Positions 29,823 to 38,641 of a stretch of DNA of 64,000 bases are shown here, piece by piece. A program made the translations under genes and the position numbers. The first letter of the stretch is position 1. Each line of letters begins with the position of its first letter. The notes beneath the pieces are model-generated. The model made no database searches, was not told where the DNA came from, and saw nothing but the letters and a program-made list of their open reading frames with translations. The DNA comes from Pseudaquabacterium terrae (lineage in GTDB: Bacteria > Pseudomonadota > Gammaproteobacteria > Burkholderiales > Burkholderiaceae_C). The stretch lies in NCBI RefSeq assembly GCF_013266755.1, contig NZ_JABRWJ010000006.1, positions 62,001 to 126,000 on the forward strand. The letters run 5' to 3'.

Positions 29823-32225
29823 TCACTCCCCGTAGGGGATCCAGACGTTCTTCACCTGCACCGCGTGGCGCAGCAGCAGCGGGCCCGCGGCGGCGCGGTC
29901 GTCGAACCAATCGATCGCGCGGCCGTGGTCGACCAGCGTGCGCTTCAGGTTGCCCACCGAGAGCTTTTCGGCCAAGGTGCTGAGCTCGGCCGAGCCGAAG
30001 GCCCACAGGCCGTCGACGTCGTCGTGCTCGGCCAGCGTGCGCGCCAGCGTCAGGGCGTCGCCGGTGACGATGTTGACCACGCCGGCCGGCACGTCGGAGG
30101 TCTCCAGCACCTGGTAGAGGTCGGTGGCCACCAGCGCGGCCGGGCCGCTGGGCACCACGACCACGCGGTTGCCCAGCGCGATCAGCGGCGCAACCAGACT
30201 GACGAAGGCCAGCAGCGGCGCCTCGGGCGGGCAGACCACGCCGACGACGCCGAGCGCCTCGGGCAGCGCCAGCGCGACGCCGCGCAACGGCGGCTGGTGC
30301 ACGCGGCCTTCGTACTTGTCGGCCCAGGCGGCGGCGGTGAACAAGCGCGCGATCGACGCGTCCACTTCGGCACGCGCCTGCTCGGGCGTCGCCCCGGTCA
30401 GCGTGCCGATGCGGCGCGCGAACTCGTCGGCGCGCGCCGACAGGTTCTCGCCCAGGTAGTACAGCACCTGCGCGCGGTTGTGCGACGTCGCCTTGGTCCA
30501 GCCCTCGGCGCCGCGCGCCGCGGCCACCGCATTGCGGATGTCCTTGCGGTTGCCGGCACCGACTTCGCCGGCCGGGTGACCATCGGCCGCGAACTGCGGC
30601 AGCGCGTGGTTGCCGTCGGGCCGCGCCTGCTTGCCGCCGATGAAGAGCTTGGCGGTGCGGTCGATCGGCGGCATCGCGAAAACGTTCGCCGCCGGCGCTG
30701 CCGGGGCCGCCGGAGTCGCGACCGGCGCGCTGCGCAGCGGCCGCTCATCCCAGGCGATAGGCTTCAGGTATTCGTAGCAGCCTTCACGCCCACCCTCGCG
30801 GCCGAAGCCCGACTCGCGCGTGCCGCCGAAGCCCACCGCGGCATCGAACAGGTTCGTGGCATTGACCCACACGACGCCGGCGACCAGCTTGGGCGCGATG
30901 TCCAGCGCCAGGCCGATGTTCTCGCTCCACACGCTGGCCGACAGGCCGTAGCGGCTGTTGTTGGCCAGCATCACCGCCTCGTCGGGCGTGCGGAAGCTGC
31001 CGGTCACCAGCACCGGGCCGAAGATCTCCTCGCGCACCACGGTGGCGCCGGGCTGCACGCCGGTGATCAGGGTCGGCGGGTAGAAGCAGCCCTCGCCCGG
31101 ACAGGCGGCCTCGGCGCCGGGTGCCTGGTAGACCGTGCCGCCCTCGGCCGCCGCGGTGGCGACCAGCGCGCGGATGCGCGCCAGCTGCTCCGGCGCGACG
31201 ATGGCGCCCATGTCGATGGCCTTGTCCAGCGGCGCGCCGACGCGCAGCGCCGCCATGCGGCGCTTGAGCTTGCCGATGAAGCGCTCGGCCACGCCTTCCT
31301 GCACCAGCAGGCGCGAGCCGGCGCAGCAGACCTGGCCCTGGTTGAACCAGATCGCGTCGACGACGCCTTCGACCGCGGCATCGAGGTCGGCATCGTCGAA
31401 GACGATGAACGGCGACTTGCCGCCCAGCTCGAGCGTCAGCGCCTTGCCCGAGCCGGCCGTGCGCTCGCGGATCAGGCGGCCGACCTCGGTGGAGCCGGTG
31501 AAGGCCAGCTTGTCGACACCGGGATGATCGACCAGCAGCGCGCCGGTGGTGCCATCGCCGGTGACGATGTTCAGCACGCCCGCCGGCAGCCCGGCCGCGG
31601 CCGCCAGCTCGGCGAACAGCAGTGCGCTGAGCGGCGTGTACTCGGCCGGCTTGAGCACCACCGTGTTGCCCAGCGCCAGCGCCGGCGCGATCTTCCACGC
31701 CAGCATCAGCAGCGGGAAGTTCCACGGAATGATCTGGCCGACGACGCCGACCGGCCGCTGGTCGGCGAACTCTGTCGCCTGCACCTGGGCCCAGCCGGCG
31801 TGGTGGTAGAAGTGGCGCGCGACCAGCGGCACGTCGATGTCGCGCGTCTCGCGGATCGGCTTGCCGTTGTCCATGCTCTCGACCACCGCCAGCAGCCGCG
31901 CATGGCGCTGCACCATCCGCGCCAGCGCATAGAGATGGCGCGCACGCACCGCGCCGCCCGCGGCAGCCCAAGGCCCCTGCGCCGCGCGTGCCGCGGCCAC
32001 CGCGGCATCGACGTCTGCCTGCGAGCCCTGCGCGATGCGCGCCAGCCGCTTTCCGGTCGACGGGTCGTTGCTGCTGAAGCTTTCGGCGCGGCCGGCGCCG
32101 ACCCAGGCGCCGTTGATGAAGTGGCCGAAGCCCGCGGCATGCGTTGCCAGCCAGGCCTTGGCCTCGCCGCTGCCTTCGGGCGCCGGCGCGTAGTCCATCG
32201 TGTCCATGTAGTGGGCGACGCTCAT
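29823..32225 (-). CDS. Double-domain aldehyde dehydrogenase
   Basis: The protein has 800 residues. The first domain (about 30-490) is a complete NAD(P)-dependent aldehyde dehydrogenase: IIPWNFPLLMLAWKIAPALA, TGSTEVGRLI, the general-base LELGGKSPFIVF and the nucleophile Cys300 in NQGQVCCAGSR. The second domain (about 515-800) repeats the N-terminal, coenzyme-binding half (KLFIGGKQARPDG, VVCPPEAPLLAFVSLVAP) but ends before any catalytic cysteine. It is therefore probably structural or regulatory. Lying one base after deoC, it most likely oxidises the acetaldehyde released by the aldolase. Single-domain relatives have about 480-500 residues. Confidence 0.92.
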   Translation of the reverse strand: MSVAHYMDTMDYAPAPEGSGEAKAWLATHAAGFGHFINGAWVGAGRAESFSSNDPSTGKRLARIAQGSQADVDAAVAAARAAQGPWAAAGGAVRARHLYALARMVQRHARLLAVVESMDNGKPIRETRDIDVPLVARHFYHHAGWAQVQATEFADQRPVGVVGQIIPWNFPLLMLAWKIAPALALGNTVVLKPAEYTPLSALLFAELAAAAGLPAGVLNIVTGDGTTGALLVDHPGVDKLAFTGSTEVGRLIRERTAGSGKALTLELGGKSPFIVFDDADLDAAVEGVVDAIWFNQGQVCCAGSRLLVQEGVAERFIGKLKRRMAALRVGAPLDKAIDMGAIVAPEQLARIRALVATAAAEGGTVYQAPGAEAACPGEGCFYPPTLITGVQPGATVVREEIFGPVLVTGSFRTPDEAVMLANNSRYGLSASVWSENIGLALDIAPKLVAGVVWVNATNLFDAAVGFGGTRESGFGREGGREGCYEYLKPIAWDERPLRSAPVATPAAPAAPAANVFAMPPIDRTAKLFIGGKQARPDGNHALPQFAADGHPAGEVGAGNRKDIRNAVAAARGAEGWTKATSHNRAQVLYYLGENLSARADEFARRIGTLTGATPEQARAEVDASIARLFTAAAWADKYEGRVHQPPLRGVALALPEALGVVGVVCPPEAPLLAFVSLVAPLIALGNRVVVVPSGPAALVATDLYQVLETSDVPAGVVNIVTGDALTLARTLAEHDDVDGLWAFGSAELSTLAEKLSVGNLKRTLVDHGRAIDWFDDRAAAGPLLLRHAVQVKNVWIPYGE

Positions 32226-32226
32226 G

Positions 32227-33270
32227 TCAGGCGACTCCGTGGCGGTTGAAGGCGGAATAACGCCCGGTGACGTGGTGTTCGAGCTGGCGTTCGATGTCGG
32301 CCAGCAGGCTCGACGCGCCGATGCGGAACAGCTCCGGTTCGAGCCAGGGCCGGCCCAGCTCCTCCTTCATCAGCACCTGGTACTCGAGCACGTTCTTCGC
32401 GGTGGCAACGCCGCCGGCCGGCTTGTAGCCGATGCGCACGCCGGTGCGCTCCTCGTAGTCGCGGATCATGCGCAGCATCACCAGCGACACCGGCAGCGTG
32501 GCATTCACCGGCTCCTTGCCGGTGGAGGTCTTGATGAAGTCGGCGCCGGCCATCATGCAGACCATCGAGGCCTTGGCGACGTTGCGTAGCGTCTTCAGCT
32601 CGCCGGTGGCCAGGATGGCCTTGACGTGCGCCTCGCCGCAGGCGGCGCGAAAGTCGCGCATCTCGTCGTACAGCGCGCGCCACTGGCCGGCGAGCACATG
32701 CTCGCGGGTGATGACGATGTCGATCTCCTGCGCGCCGTCGCGCACCGAGGCCTCGATCTCCTTCAACTTCAGCTCGTGCGGAATCAGCCCGGCCGGAAAG
32801 CCGGTCGACACCGCCGCCACCGGAATGCCCGAGCCCTCGAGCGCGGCCACCGCAGTGGCGACGAAGCGGTGGTAGACGCACACCGCGCCGGTGGTGATGC
32901 GCCGGTCGGCCACGCCGAGCGCCGCCTGCAGGTCGGGCCGCAGCGGCTGGCGCGCCTTCGCGCACAGGCGCTTGACGCGCTCTGCCGTGTCGTCGCCGGA
33001 CAGCGTCGTCAGGTCGATGCAGGTGATGGCCTTCAGCAGCCAGGCCGCCTGCGCGTCCTTCTTCACCGAGCGGCGGCCGGCCAGGCCGGCGATGCGGCGT
33101 TCGACCGCCGACAGGTTCACGCGCAGGTCGGTGAACCAGTCGGGATCGAAGGGCTGGCCCGGATTGCGCGCCGGCGCCGGTTCGGCTGCCGTGTCGGCCG
33201 CCGTTTCGGTAGACGCAGCAGGCGGCACGGCGGCATCGCGCAGCAGGGGGGTGGCGGAAGCGGCGTTCAT
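32227..33270 (-). CDS. deoC: Deoxyribose-phosphate aldolase
   Basis: This 347-residue class-I aldolase splits 2-deoxyribose 5-phosphate into glyceraldehyde 3-phosphate and acetaldehyde. The Schiff-base lysine is in ADFIKTSTGKEP, and the second active-site lysine in IGYKPAGGVATAKN. The N-terminal extension and the stretch LLKAITCIDLTTLSGDDTAE resemble the longer DERA group that includes the animal enzyme, rather than the short E. coli type of about 250-260 residues. The ATG at 33270 is chosen over an upstream in-frame start that would run into the deoR operator. It is divergent from deoR and precedes the aldehyde dehydrogenase gene. Confidence 0.95.
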   Translation of the reverse strand: MNAASATPLLRDAAVPPAASTETAADTAAEPAPARNPGQPFDPDWFTDLRVNLSAVERRIAGLAGRRSVKKDAQAAWLLKAITCIDLTTLSGDDTAERVKRLCAKARQPLRPDLQAALGVADRRITTGAVCVYHRFVATAVAALEGSGIPVAAVSTGFPAGLIPHELKLKEIEASVRDGAQEIDIVITREHVLAGQWRALYDEMRDFRAACGEAHVKAILATGELKTLRNVAKASMVCMMAGADFIKTSTGKEPVNATLPVSLVMLRMIRDYEERTGVRIGYKPAGGVATAKNVLEYQVLMKEELGRPWLEPELFRIGASSLLADIERQLEHHVTGRYSAFNRHGVA

Positions 33271-33326
33271 GGCGGGCCTCGACAGCAAACAAACGGCCGG
33301 CGGGGGTTCCGGCCGGGCGAGGTTAG

Positions 33327-33344
33327 ATGTTATTCTAGAAACAT
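33327..33344. promoter_or_regulatory. DeoR-type operator and promoter region between deoC and deoR
   Basis: An imperfect palindrome is centred on TTCTAGAA (33333-33340); the core TGTTATTCTAGAAACA resembles the TGTTA...TAACA type of 16-bp palindrome I recall for E. coli DeoR. On the minus strand TTGTGG (33356-33351) and TAACAT (33332-33327) are 18 bases apart and could be the deoC promoter, placing the palindrome over its -10. It is markedly AT-rich for this window. Confidence 0.6.
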
Positions 33345-33397
33345 TACCGACCACAATCTGTTTTCCGCGTCACAAACCGCGGATTGCGCCCCGCCCG

Positions 33398-34222
33398 ATG
33401 CCCAAGCCTTCCGGCACTGCCGCCCGCGCCGCCCGCTGGGCTCGGCTGCAGCAGCTCCACGCCCGCCACGGCGCGCTGCCGCTGGCCGAGGCCGCCGCGG
33501 CGCTGCAGGTGTCGGCGATGACGATACGGCGTGACCTGGCGGTGGCCGATGCCCCGCTGGCCTGCCTGGGCGGCTACGTCGTCGCGCCGCTGGCCGCACC
33601 GCCACGAACGCCGCACTACACGCTGGAGGCCGAGCGCGACCAGCATGCCGAGACCAAGCGCCTGGCCTGCCGGCGCGCCGCGCAGCTGGTGCAGGCAGGA
33701 GACAGCCTCTTCATCGACTGCGGCACGACGATGGTGCACCTGGCCGAAGCCTTGCCGCCGGACATCCCGCTCAACGTCGTTTGTTACTCTCTGAACATTG
33801 CGAGCGTGCTCAGCCGCCGTCCGCACACCCAGCTGATGCTGCTCGGTGGGTTGTACCACCCGTCGGCCGCCACCTTCACGTCCGACGAGGGGCTCACCTA
33901 CCTGCAGCGCCTGGGCGTCAACAAGGCCTTCATCTCGGCCGCCGGCGTGCATGCCGCCCGCGGCGCGAGCTGCGCCAACTTCCACGAGGTGCCGATCAAG
34001 CGCGCGGCGATCGACAGCGCGGCCGAGACCATCCTGGTGGTCGATGACAGCAAGCTCGGCCAGCTGCGGCCCGCCTTCATCGCGCCGCTGCAGCGTTTCT
34101 CGCGCATCATCGTCGGCGGCGCGCCGACGGCCGCCGCGCGTGCCGCATTTAAGGGCATCGCGCTCGACGTCGCCGGCGCCCGATCGTCCTCCGCTCCCCT
34201 CCGCAGGAAAGCCACCGCATGA
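33398..34222 (+). CDS. deoR: DeoR-family transcriptional repressor
   Basis: The protein has 274 residues. A DeoR-type helix-turn-helix lies at about 10-65 (LQQLHARHGALPLAEAAAAL, QVSAMTIRRDLAVADA). A sugar-phosphate isomerase-like effector domain follows (about 85-250) with DSLFIDCGTTMVHLAEALP, LNVVCYSLNIASVL, the family motif FISAAGVHAARGASCANFHE and LVVDDSKLGQLRP. It should sense deoxyribose 5-phosphate or a related sugar phosphate and repress the deo genes. Its stop overlaps the purine nucleoside phosphorylase start by 4 bases, so regulator and enzymes share a transcript. Confidence 0.9.
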   Translation: MPKPSGTAARAARWARLQQLHARHGALPLAEAAAALQVSAMTIRRDLAVADAPLACLGGYVVAPLAAPPRTPHYTLEAERDQHAETKRLACRRAAQLVQAGDSLFIDCGTTMVHLAEALPPDIPLNVVCYSLNIASVLSRRPHTQLMLLGGLYHPSAATFTSDEGLTYLQRLGVNKAFISAAGVHAARGASCANFHEVPIKRAAIDSAAETILVVDDSKLGQLRPAFIAPLQRFSRIIVGGAPTAAARAAFKGIALDVAGARSSSAPLRRKATA

Positions 34223-35031
34223 GCCTTCAGCCCGCCATTTCCGACAGCGCCGCGCGCATCCGCGCGACCGGCCGCGCACCGCAACTCGCGATCGTGCTCG
34301 GCTCCGGCTGGGACGGCATCTCGTCGGCGGTCGACGACCCGCTCGACATCCCGTACGGCGAGCTGCCGGCGTTTCCCAAGCTGGCGATCGCCGGCCATGC
34401 GGGCGTGCTGCGGCTGGGCCGCATCGGCGGCCGTGAGGTGGCTCTGCTGCGCGGCCGCAAGCACACCTACGAAAGCGGTGACGCCGCGGCGATGAAGGGC
34501 GCGCTGCGCACGCTGGCGGCGATCGGCTGCGGCACCGTGCTGCTGACCAACGCCGCCGGCAGCCTCGACCCCGCGATGCGCCCCGGCTCGCTGATGCTGA
34601 TCGAGGACCACCTGAACATCGTGCAGCGCACGCCGCTGCACGACGAGCCGGGCAACGAGCGTTTCGTCAACATGGCCGATGCCTACGACCCGGCGCTGCG
34701 CCGGCAGGCGAAAGACGCGGCCGCGGCCGCCGGCATCACGCTGCACCAGGGCGTCTATGCCTGGGTGCTGGGTCCTCAGTTCGAGACGCCGGCGGAGATC
34801 CGCATGCTGCAGCGCCTGGGTGCGCAGGCGGTCGGCATGAGCACCGTGGCCGAGACCATCCTGTGCCGCCACGCCGGGCTGAAGGTGCTGGGGATCTCGA
34901 TGCTCACCAACATGGGCTGCGGCATGGAGGCCGAGGTGCTCTCCCACGCCCACACGCTGAACACCGCTGACGCCACGCGTGACACCGCGGCGAAGGCGTT
35001 GCAGGCGATCATCCCGGCGCTGTCGATCTGA
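34219..35031 (+). CDS. Purine nucleoside phosphorylase (trimeric PNP family)
   Basis: This 270-residue enzyme cleaves purine (deoxy)nucleosides with phosphate to base and (deoxy)ribose 1-phosphate. Motifs are the phosphate-binding LAIVLGSGWDG near the N-terminus, LLRGRKHTYESGD, LTNAAGSLDPAMRPG, the substrate loop YAWVLGPQFETPAEIRML with GAQAVGMSTVAETI, and LTNMGCGM. It belongs to the PunA/XapA (class 2, trimeric) family rather than hexameric E. coli DeoD. Inosine or guanosine preference is expected for this family, and adenosine deaminase upstream would supply inosine. Confidence 0.94.
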   Translation: MSLQPAISDSAARIRATGRAPQLAIVLGSGWDGISSAVDDPLDIPYGELPAFPKLAIAGHAGVLRLGRIGGREVALLRGRKHTYESGDAAAMKGALRTLAAIGCGTVLLTNAAGSLDPAMRPGSLMLIEDHLNIVQRTPLHDEPGNERFVNMADAYDPALRRQAKDAAAAAGITLHQGVYAWVLGPQFETPAEIRMLQRLGAQAVGMSTVAETILCRHAGLKVLGISMLTNMGCGMEAEVLSHAHTLNTADATRDTAAKALQAIIPALSI

Positions 35032-35049
35032 ACGCAGAGGAGCTCGAAG

Positions 35050-36669
35050 ATGCACAACACCCCCCTGATCCGCCTGAGCGCCTGCGCGCTCGCCGCGCTG
35101 CTCACCGGCTGCGCGACAACCCCCACCCCGCGCCCCCCGCTGAAACTCACCGTCCTCCACACCAACGACCACCACGGCCGCTTCTGGCCGAATGCCGACG
35201 GCGAGTACGGCATGGCCGCGCGCAAGACGCTGATCGACCGGCTGCGCGCCGAGGTCAAGGCCTCAGGCGGCGAAGTGCTGCTGCTCGACGGCGGCGACGT
35301 CAACACCGGCGTGCCGGAATCCGACCTGCAGGATGCCGAGCCCGACCTCCAGGCCATGAACCGCATCGGCTACGACGCAATGGCGGTCGGCAACCACGAG
35401 TTCGACAAGTCGCCGGCGGTGCTGGCCAAGCAGCGCTCGTGGCTGAAGTTCCCGATGCTGTCGGCCAACATCTACAAGGACGGCCAGCGCCTCTTCGAGC
35501 CCTACCGCATCTTCGAGCGCGCCGGCTACAAGATCGCGGTGATGGGCCTGACCACCGACGACACGCAGAAGATGGTGCTGCCGGACAACATCCGCGGCAT
35601 CACGTTCACCAAGCCGGCCGCCGAAGCGGCGAAGCTGGTGCCCGAGCTGCGCGCCAAGGCCGTCATGGTGATCGCCACGACGCACATGGGCCACTACACC
35701 GATGGCCAGGCCGGCGTCAACGCGGCGGGCGACGTCGAGATGGCGCGTGCCGTCAAGGGCCTGGACCTGGTCGTCGGCGGCCACAGCCAGAACCCCGTGT
35801 GCATGCTGGGCGAGAACAAGCGCAACGATGCCTACGTGCCCGGCTCGCCGTGCGCGCCCGATCGCCAGAACGGCGCCTGGATCGTGCAGGCGCACGAGTG
35901 GGGCAAGTACGTTGGCCGCGCCGATTTCGTGATAGACGGTCCGAAGATCGAGCTCGTCAGGTACGAGCTGCTGCCGGTCAACATGAAGAAGCGCGCGCCC
36001 GACGGCAAGAAGGTGCCGGCCGGCGAGACCATCGCCGAGGACGCCGAGATGAAGGCCTACCTGCAGCCCTTCCAGGCCAACGGCCAGGCGCGGCTGGCGG
36101 TGCCGGTCGGCGCCACCGACGGCGTGCTCGACGGCGACCGCGAACGCGTGCGCAAGCAGCCGACGACGCTGGGTACGCTGATCGCGCGCGCGATGATGGA
36201 CAAGACCGGCGCCGACCTGGCGCTGATCAATTCCGGCGGCGTGCGCGATTCGCTGCCCGCCGGCCAGATCAGCTACCGCGACGTGCTGAAGGTGCAGCCC
36301 TTCGGCAACACCGTCGCCATCGTGCAGATGAAGGGCGCCGAGCTGCTGACCTACCTGAAGGCCGCGGCAAAGATGACGCCCGGCTCCGGCGCGTTCCCGC
36401 AGACCGCGGGCGTGCGTCTGGTGATCGAGGCCGGCGAGTTGAAGGACGCGCGCATCGGCAATCAGGCGATCGATCCGCTGCGCGACTACCGCCTCGCGCT
36501 GACCAACTTCACCGCCACCGGCGGCGACGGTTATCCGAAGCTCAACACGCACCCCGGCTACGTCGACTCCGGCTTCAACGACGCCGACGTGCTGCGCGCG
36601 TACATCGCCAAGCGCAGCCCGCTGAAGGTGGCCGACTACGAACCCGGCGATGCCGTGACGAGGCGCTGA
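35050..36669 (+). CDS. Second exported 5'-nucleotidase / metallophosphatase lipoprotein
   Basis: The protein has 539 residues, with a lipobox LAALLTGC (Cys about residue 21). The metallophosphatase domain shows LHTNDHHGRFW, LLDGGDVNTG, AVGNHEFD, TTHMGH and VVGGHSQNP. The C-terminal domain has LINSGGVRDSL, VLKVQPFGNTVA and ATGGDGYPKL. It belongs to the same family as the 604-residue protein at 21685-23499, but the two are clearly diverged, notably in the first metal motif (NDHHG against NDFHG). It lies 18 bases after the PNP gene in the deo transcript and would supply nucleosides from extracytoplasmic nucleotides. Confidence 0.93.
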   Translation: MHNTPLIRLSACALAALLTGCATTPTPRPPLKLTVLHTNDHHGRFWPNADGEYGMAARKTLIDRLRAEVKASGGEVLLLDGGDVNTGVPESDLQDAEPDLQAMNRIGYDAMAVGNHEFDKSPAVLAKQRSWLKFPMLSANIYKDGQRLFEPYRIFERAGYKIAVMGLTTDDTQKMVLPDNIRGITFTKPAAEAAKLVPELRAKAVMVIATTHMGHYTDGQAGVNAAGDVEMARAVKGLDLVVGGHSQNPVCMLGENKRNDAYVPGSPCAPDRQNGAWIVQAHEWGKYVGRADFVIDGPKIELVRYELLPVNMKKRAPDGKKVPAGETIAEDAEMKAYLQPFQANGQARLAVPVGATDGVLDGDRERVRKQPTTLGTLIARAMMDKTGADLALINSGGVRDSLPAGQISYRDVLKVQPFGNTVAIVQMKGAELLTYLKAAAKMTPGSGAFPQTAGVRLVIEAGELKDARIGNQAIDPLRDYRLALTNFTATGGDGYPKLNTHPGYVDSGFNDADVLRAYIAKRSPLKVADYEPGDAVTRR

Positions 36670-36670
36670 C

Positions 36671-37993
36671 GTGCTTCTCCCCGTTCAAGTCATCCAGACC
36701 AAACGCGACGGCGGCCAGCTGTCGCCCGAGGAGATCCAGGCCTTCGTCGACGGCGTCGCGAAGGACACCTGGAGCGAAGGCCAGGTCGCCGCGATGGCGA
36801 TGGCGATCTTTCTGCGCGGCATGCAGCGCGACGAGATCGTCACGCTGACGCGCGCGATGCTGCATTCGGGCGACGTGATGCGCTGGCAAGGCGCGAGCGC
36901 GCTGCCCGGCCCGGTGCTGGACAAGCATTCGACCGGCGGTGTCGGCGACAAGGTCAGCCTGATGCTGGCGCCGATCATCGCGGTCTGCGGCGGCGTGGTG
37001 CCGATGGTCTCGGGCCGCGGCCTGGGCCACACCGGCGGCACGCTCGACAAGCTCGAAGCCATTCCCGGCTACCGCATCGATCCGCCGCCCGAGCAGCTGC
37101 TGCGCGTGCTGCGCGAGGTCGGCTGTGCGATCGTCGGCGCGTCGGCGCGCATCGCGCCGGCCGATCGGCGGCTGTACGCGACGCGCGACGTCACCGGCAC
37201 CGTCGAATCGATCCCGCTGATCACCGCCAGCATCCTGAGCAAGAAGCTGTCGGCGGGGCTGCAGTCGCTGGTGATCGACGTCAAGGTCGGCAACGGCGCG
37301 TTCGCGGCGTCGCTGGAGATGGCGCGCGCGCTGGCGACCAGCCTGGTGCAGGTGGCGCAGGCGGCCGGGCTGCCGACCGAGGCGCTGCTGACCGACATGA
37401 ACCAGACGCTGGGCTGGACCGCCGGCAATGCGCTGGAGCTGCAGGAGACGCTGGACTTCCTCGACGGCACCGCGCGTGAGCCGCGGCTGCTCGAGGTGAC
37501 GCTGCAGCTCGCGGCACGCATGCTGCGGCTGGCGGGGTTGGCCGTGGACGACCGGGCGGCGTACGCGGCGGCGCAGGCGGCGCTGGACAGCGGCCGCGCC
37601 GCCGAGCGTTTCGCGCGCATGGTCGCCGCGCTCGACGGCCCGGCCGACGTCTTCGCAGCCGGCCGCGCCTTGCCGGCCGCGCCGGTGCAGCGTGACTTCG
37701 CCGCACCGCGCTCCGGCGTGCTGGCGGCGATGAACACGCGCGCGATCGGCCACGCGGTGGTCGCGCTCGGCGGCGGGCGCCGCCGCGCCGGCGACGTGCT
37801 CGATGCGCGCGTCGGTTTCAGTCACTGCCGGCCGCTCGGCACGGTGGTGCAGGCGGGCGATGCGCTGCTGCGCATCCACGCCGCGAGCGATGCCGATGCG
37901 GACGAAGTCGCGGCGACCTTGCTGCGCAGCATCACCATCGCCGATGCGGCGCCGGCCGAGCAGCCGGTGATCGTCGAAGCCATCACCGGCTGA
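36671..37993 (+). CDS. deoA: Thymidine phosphorylase
   Basis: This 440-residue enzyme cleaves thymidine or deoxyuridine to base and deoxyribose 1-phosphate. The N-terminus LPVQVIQTKRDGGQLSPEEI, the phosphate motif DKHSTGGVGDKVSL and the family signature SGRGLGHTGGTLDKLEAIPG are all present. The C-terminal PYNP domain contains GRRRAGDVLDARVGF. It uses a GTG start one base after the 5'-nucleotidase stop, giving the same N-terminal length as E. coli DeoA (440 residues). It is the last recognisable gene of the deo operon; deoB is absent. Confidence 0.97.
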   Translation: MLLPVQVIQTKRDGGQLSPEEIQAFVDGVAKDTWSEGQVAAMAMAIFLRGMQRDEIVTLTRAMLHSGDVMRWQGASALPGPVLDKHSTGGVGDKVSLMLAPIIAVCGGVVPMVSGRGLGHTGGTLDKLEAIPGYRIDPPPEQLLRVLREVGCAIVGASARIAPADRRLYATRDVTGTVESIPLITASILSKKLSAGLQSLVIDVKVGNGAFAASLEMARALATSLVQVAQAAGLPTEALLTDMNQTLGWTAGNALELQETLDFLDGTAREPRLLEVTLQLAARMLRLAGLAVDDRAAYAAAQAALDSGRAAERFARMVAALDGPADVFAAGRALPAAPVQRDFAAPRSGVLAAMNTRAIGHAVVALGGGRRRAGDVLDARVGFSHCRPLGTVVQAGDALLRIHAASDADADEVAATLLRSITIADAAPAEQPVIVEAITG

Positions 37994-38046
37994 GATCGGG
38001 TTCCCGGGCGGCACCGCCGCTCGGCCCCCGTTTCCCGTGCCTCGTC

Positions 38047-38065
38047 GCAGCGCGCTTCGCGCTGC
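38047..38065 (+). terminator. Hairpin after deoA
   Basis: GCAGCGCG (38047-38054) pairs with 38058-38065 around a CTT loop, with no T tract. It may end the deo transcript weakly or form part of the leader of the next gene. Nothing else is seen in 37994-38116 apart from a possible TATCGT -10 at about 38079-38084. Confidence 0.35.
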
Positions 38066-38116
38066 GGCGGGGGTTGCCTATCGTGCGCGGCTTCGACCAG
38101 CGCTTCTTCCCACACA

Positions 38117-38635
38117 ATGCAGCCCCTCGCCCTTCTTCACCGCGGCACGCTGTGCTGCGGCCTCGCCGCGCTCGGCCTCGCGGTCGCCAGCGCCTTCGCG
38201 CAACCCGCGGCCGGCACGGCGCAGCCCATAGGCATCACGCAGGCCGGCGGTCCGGCGCAGGCTTCGGCGCAACCCGAGGCCGAGATCCAGGCGCTGCTGC
38301 AGCGCCACGCGCGCGCCTGGTACGAGGGCAACAGCGCGCTGATGGCCGCGACGATCCATCCGCACTACCAGCGCCAGCTGCTGCGCCACACGGCGAACCA
38401 GCCGGACGCGATGGAGATGAGCCCGGGCCTCGCGCTGCTCGACCAGACCGACCGCGGCCACGGCCGCAACACCGAGCCCGGCCAGCGCCGCGCCGAAGTC
38501 AGCGCACTGCAGGTGCAGGGCGGCCTGGCCAGCGCCGTGCTGCAGTTCGCCGACCGCAGCGAGCGGCTGCAGCTGGTGCGTTGGAACAACCAGTGGCGCG
38601 TGCTGCATGCGGTGGCCGAGGCGGGGGCTCGCTGA
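38117..38635 (+). CDS. Small exported protein with an NTF2/SnoaL-like domain
   Basis: This 172-residue protein has a Sec signal peptide (about 1-29, ending VASAFAQ). The mature part (about 52-165) opens EIQALLQRHARAWYEGNSALMAATIHPHYQRQ, the usual first helices of DUF4440/SnoaL (NTF2-like) cones. It ends SERLQLVRWNNQWRVLHAVAE, the typical final strand pair with Trp. Such domains are ligand-binding or enzyme scaffolds. No catalytic residues can be assigned, and no functional link to the flanking genes is evident. Confidence 0.75.
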   Translation: MQPLALLHRGTLCCGLAALGLAVASAFAQPAAGTAQPIGITQAGGPAQASAQPEAEIQALLQRHARAWYEGNSALMAATIHPHYQRQLLRHTANQPDAMEMSPGLALLDQTDRGHGRNTEPGQRRAEVSALQVQGGLASAVLQFADRSERLQLVRWNNQWRVLHAVAEAGAR

Positions 38636-38641
38636 CATGAT

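Noticed and set aside
29823-32225. Aldehyde dehydrogenase considered as two fused or frameshifted genes
   Set aside because: A single uninterrupted frame joins both domains through a plausible linker, and I recall this two-domain layout as a known family type.
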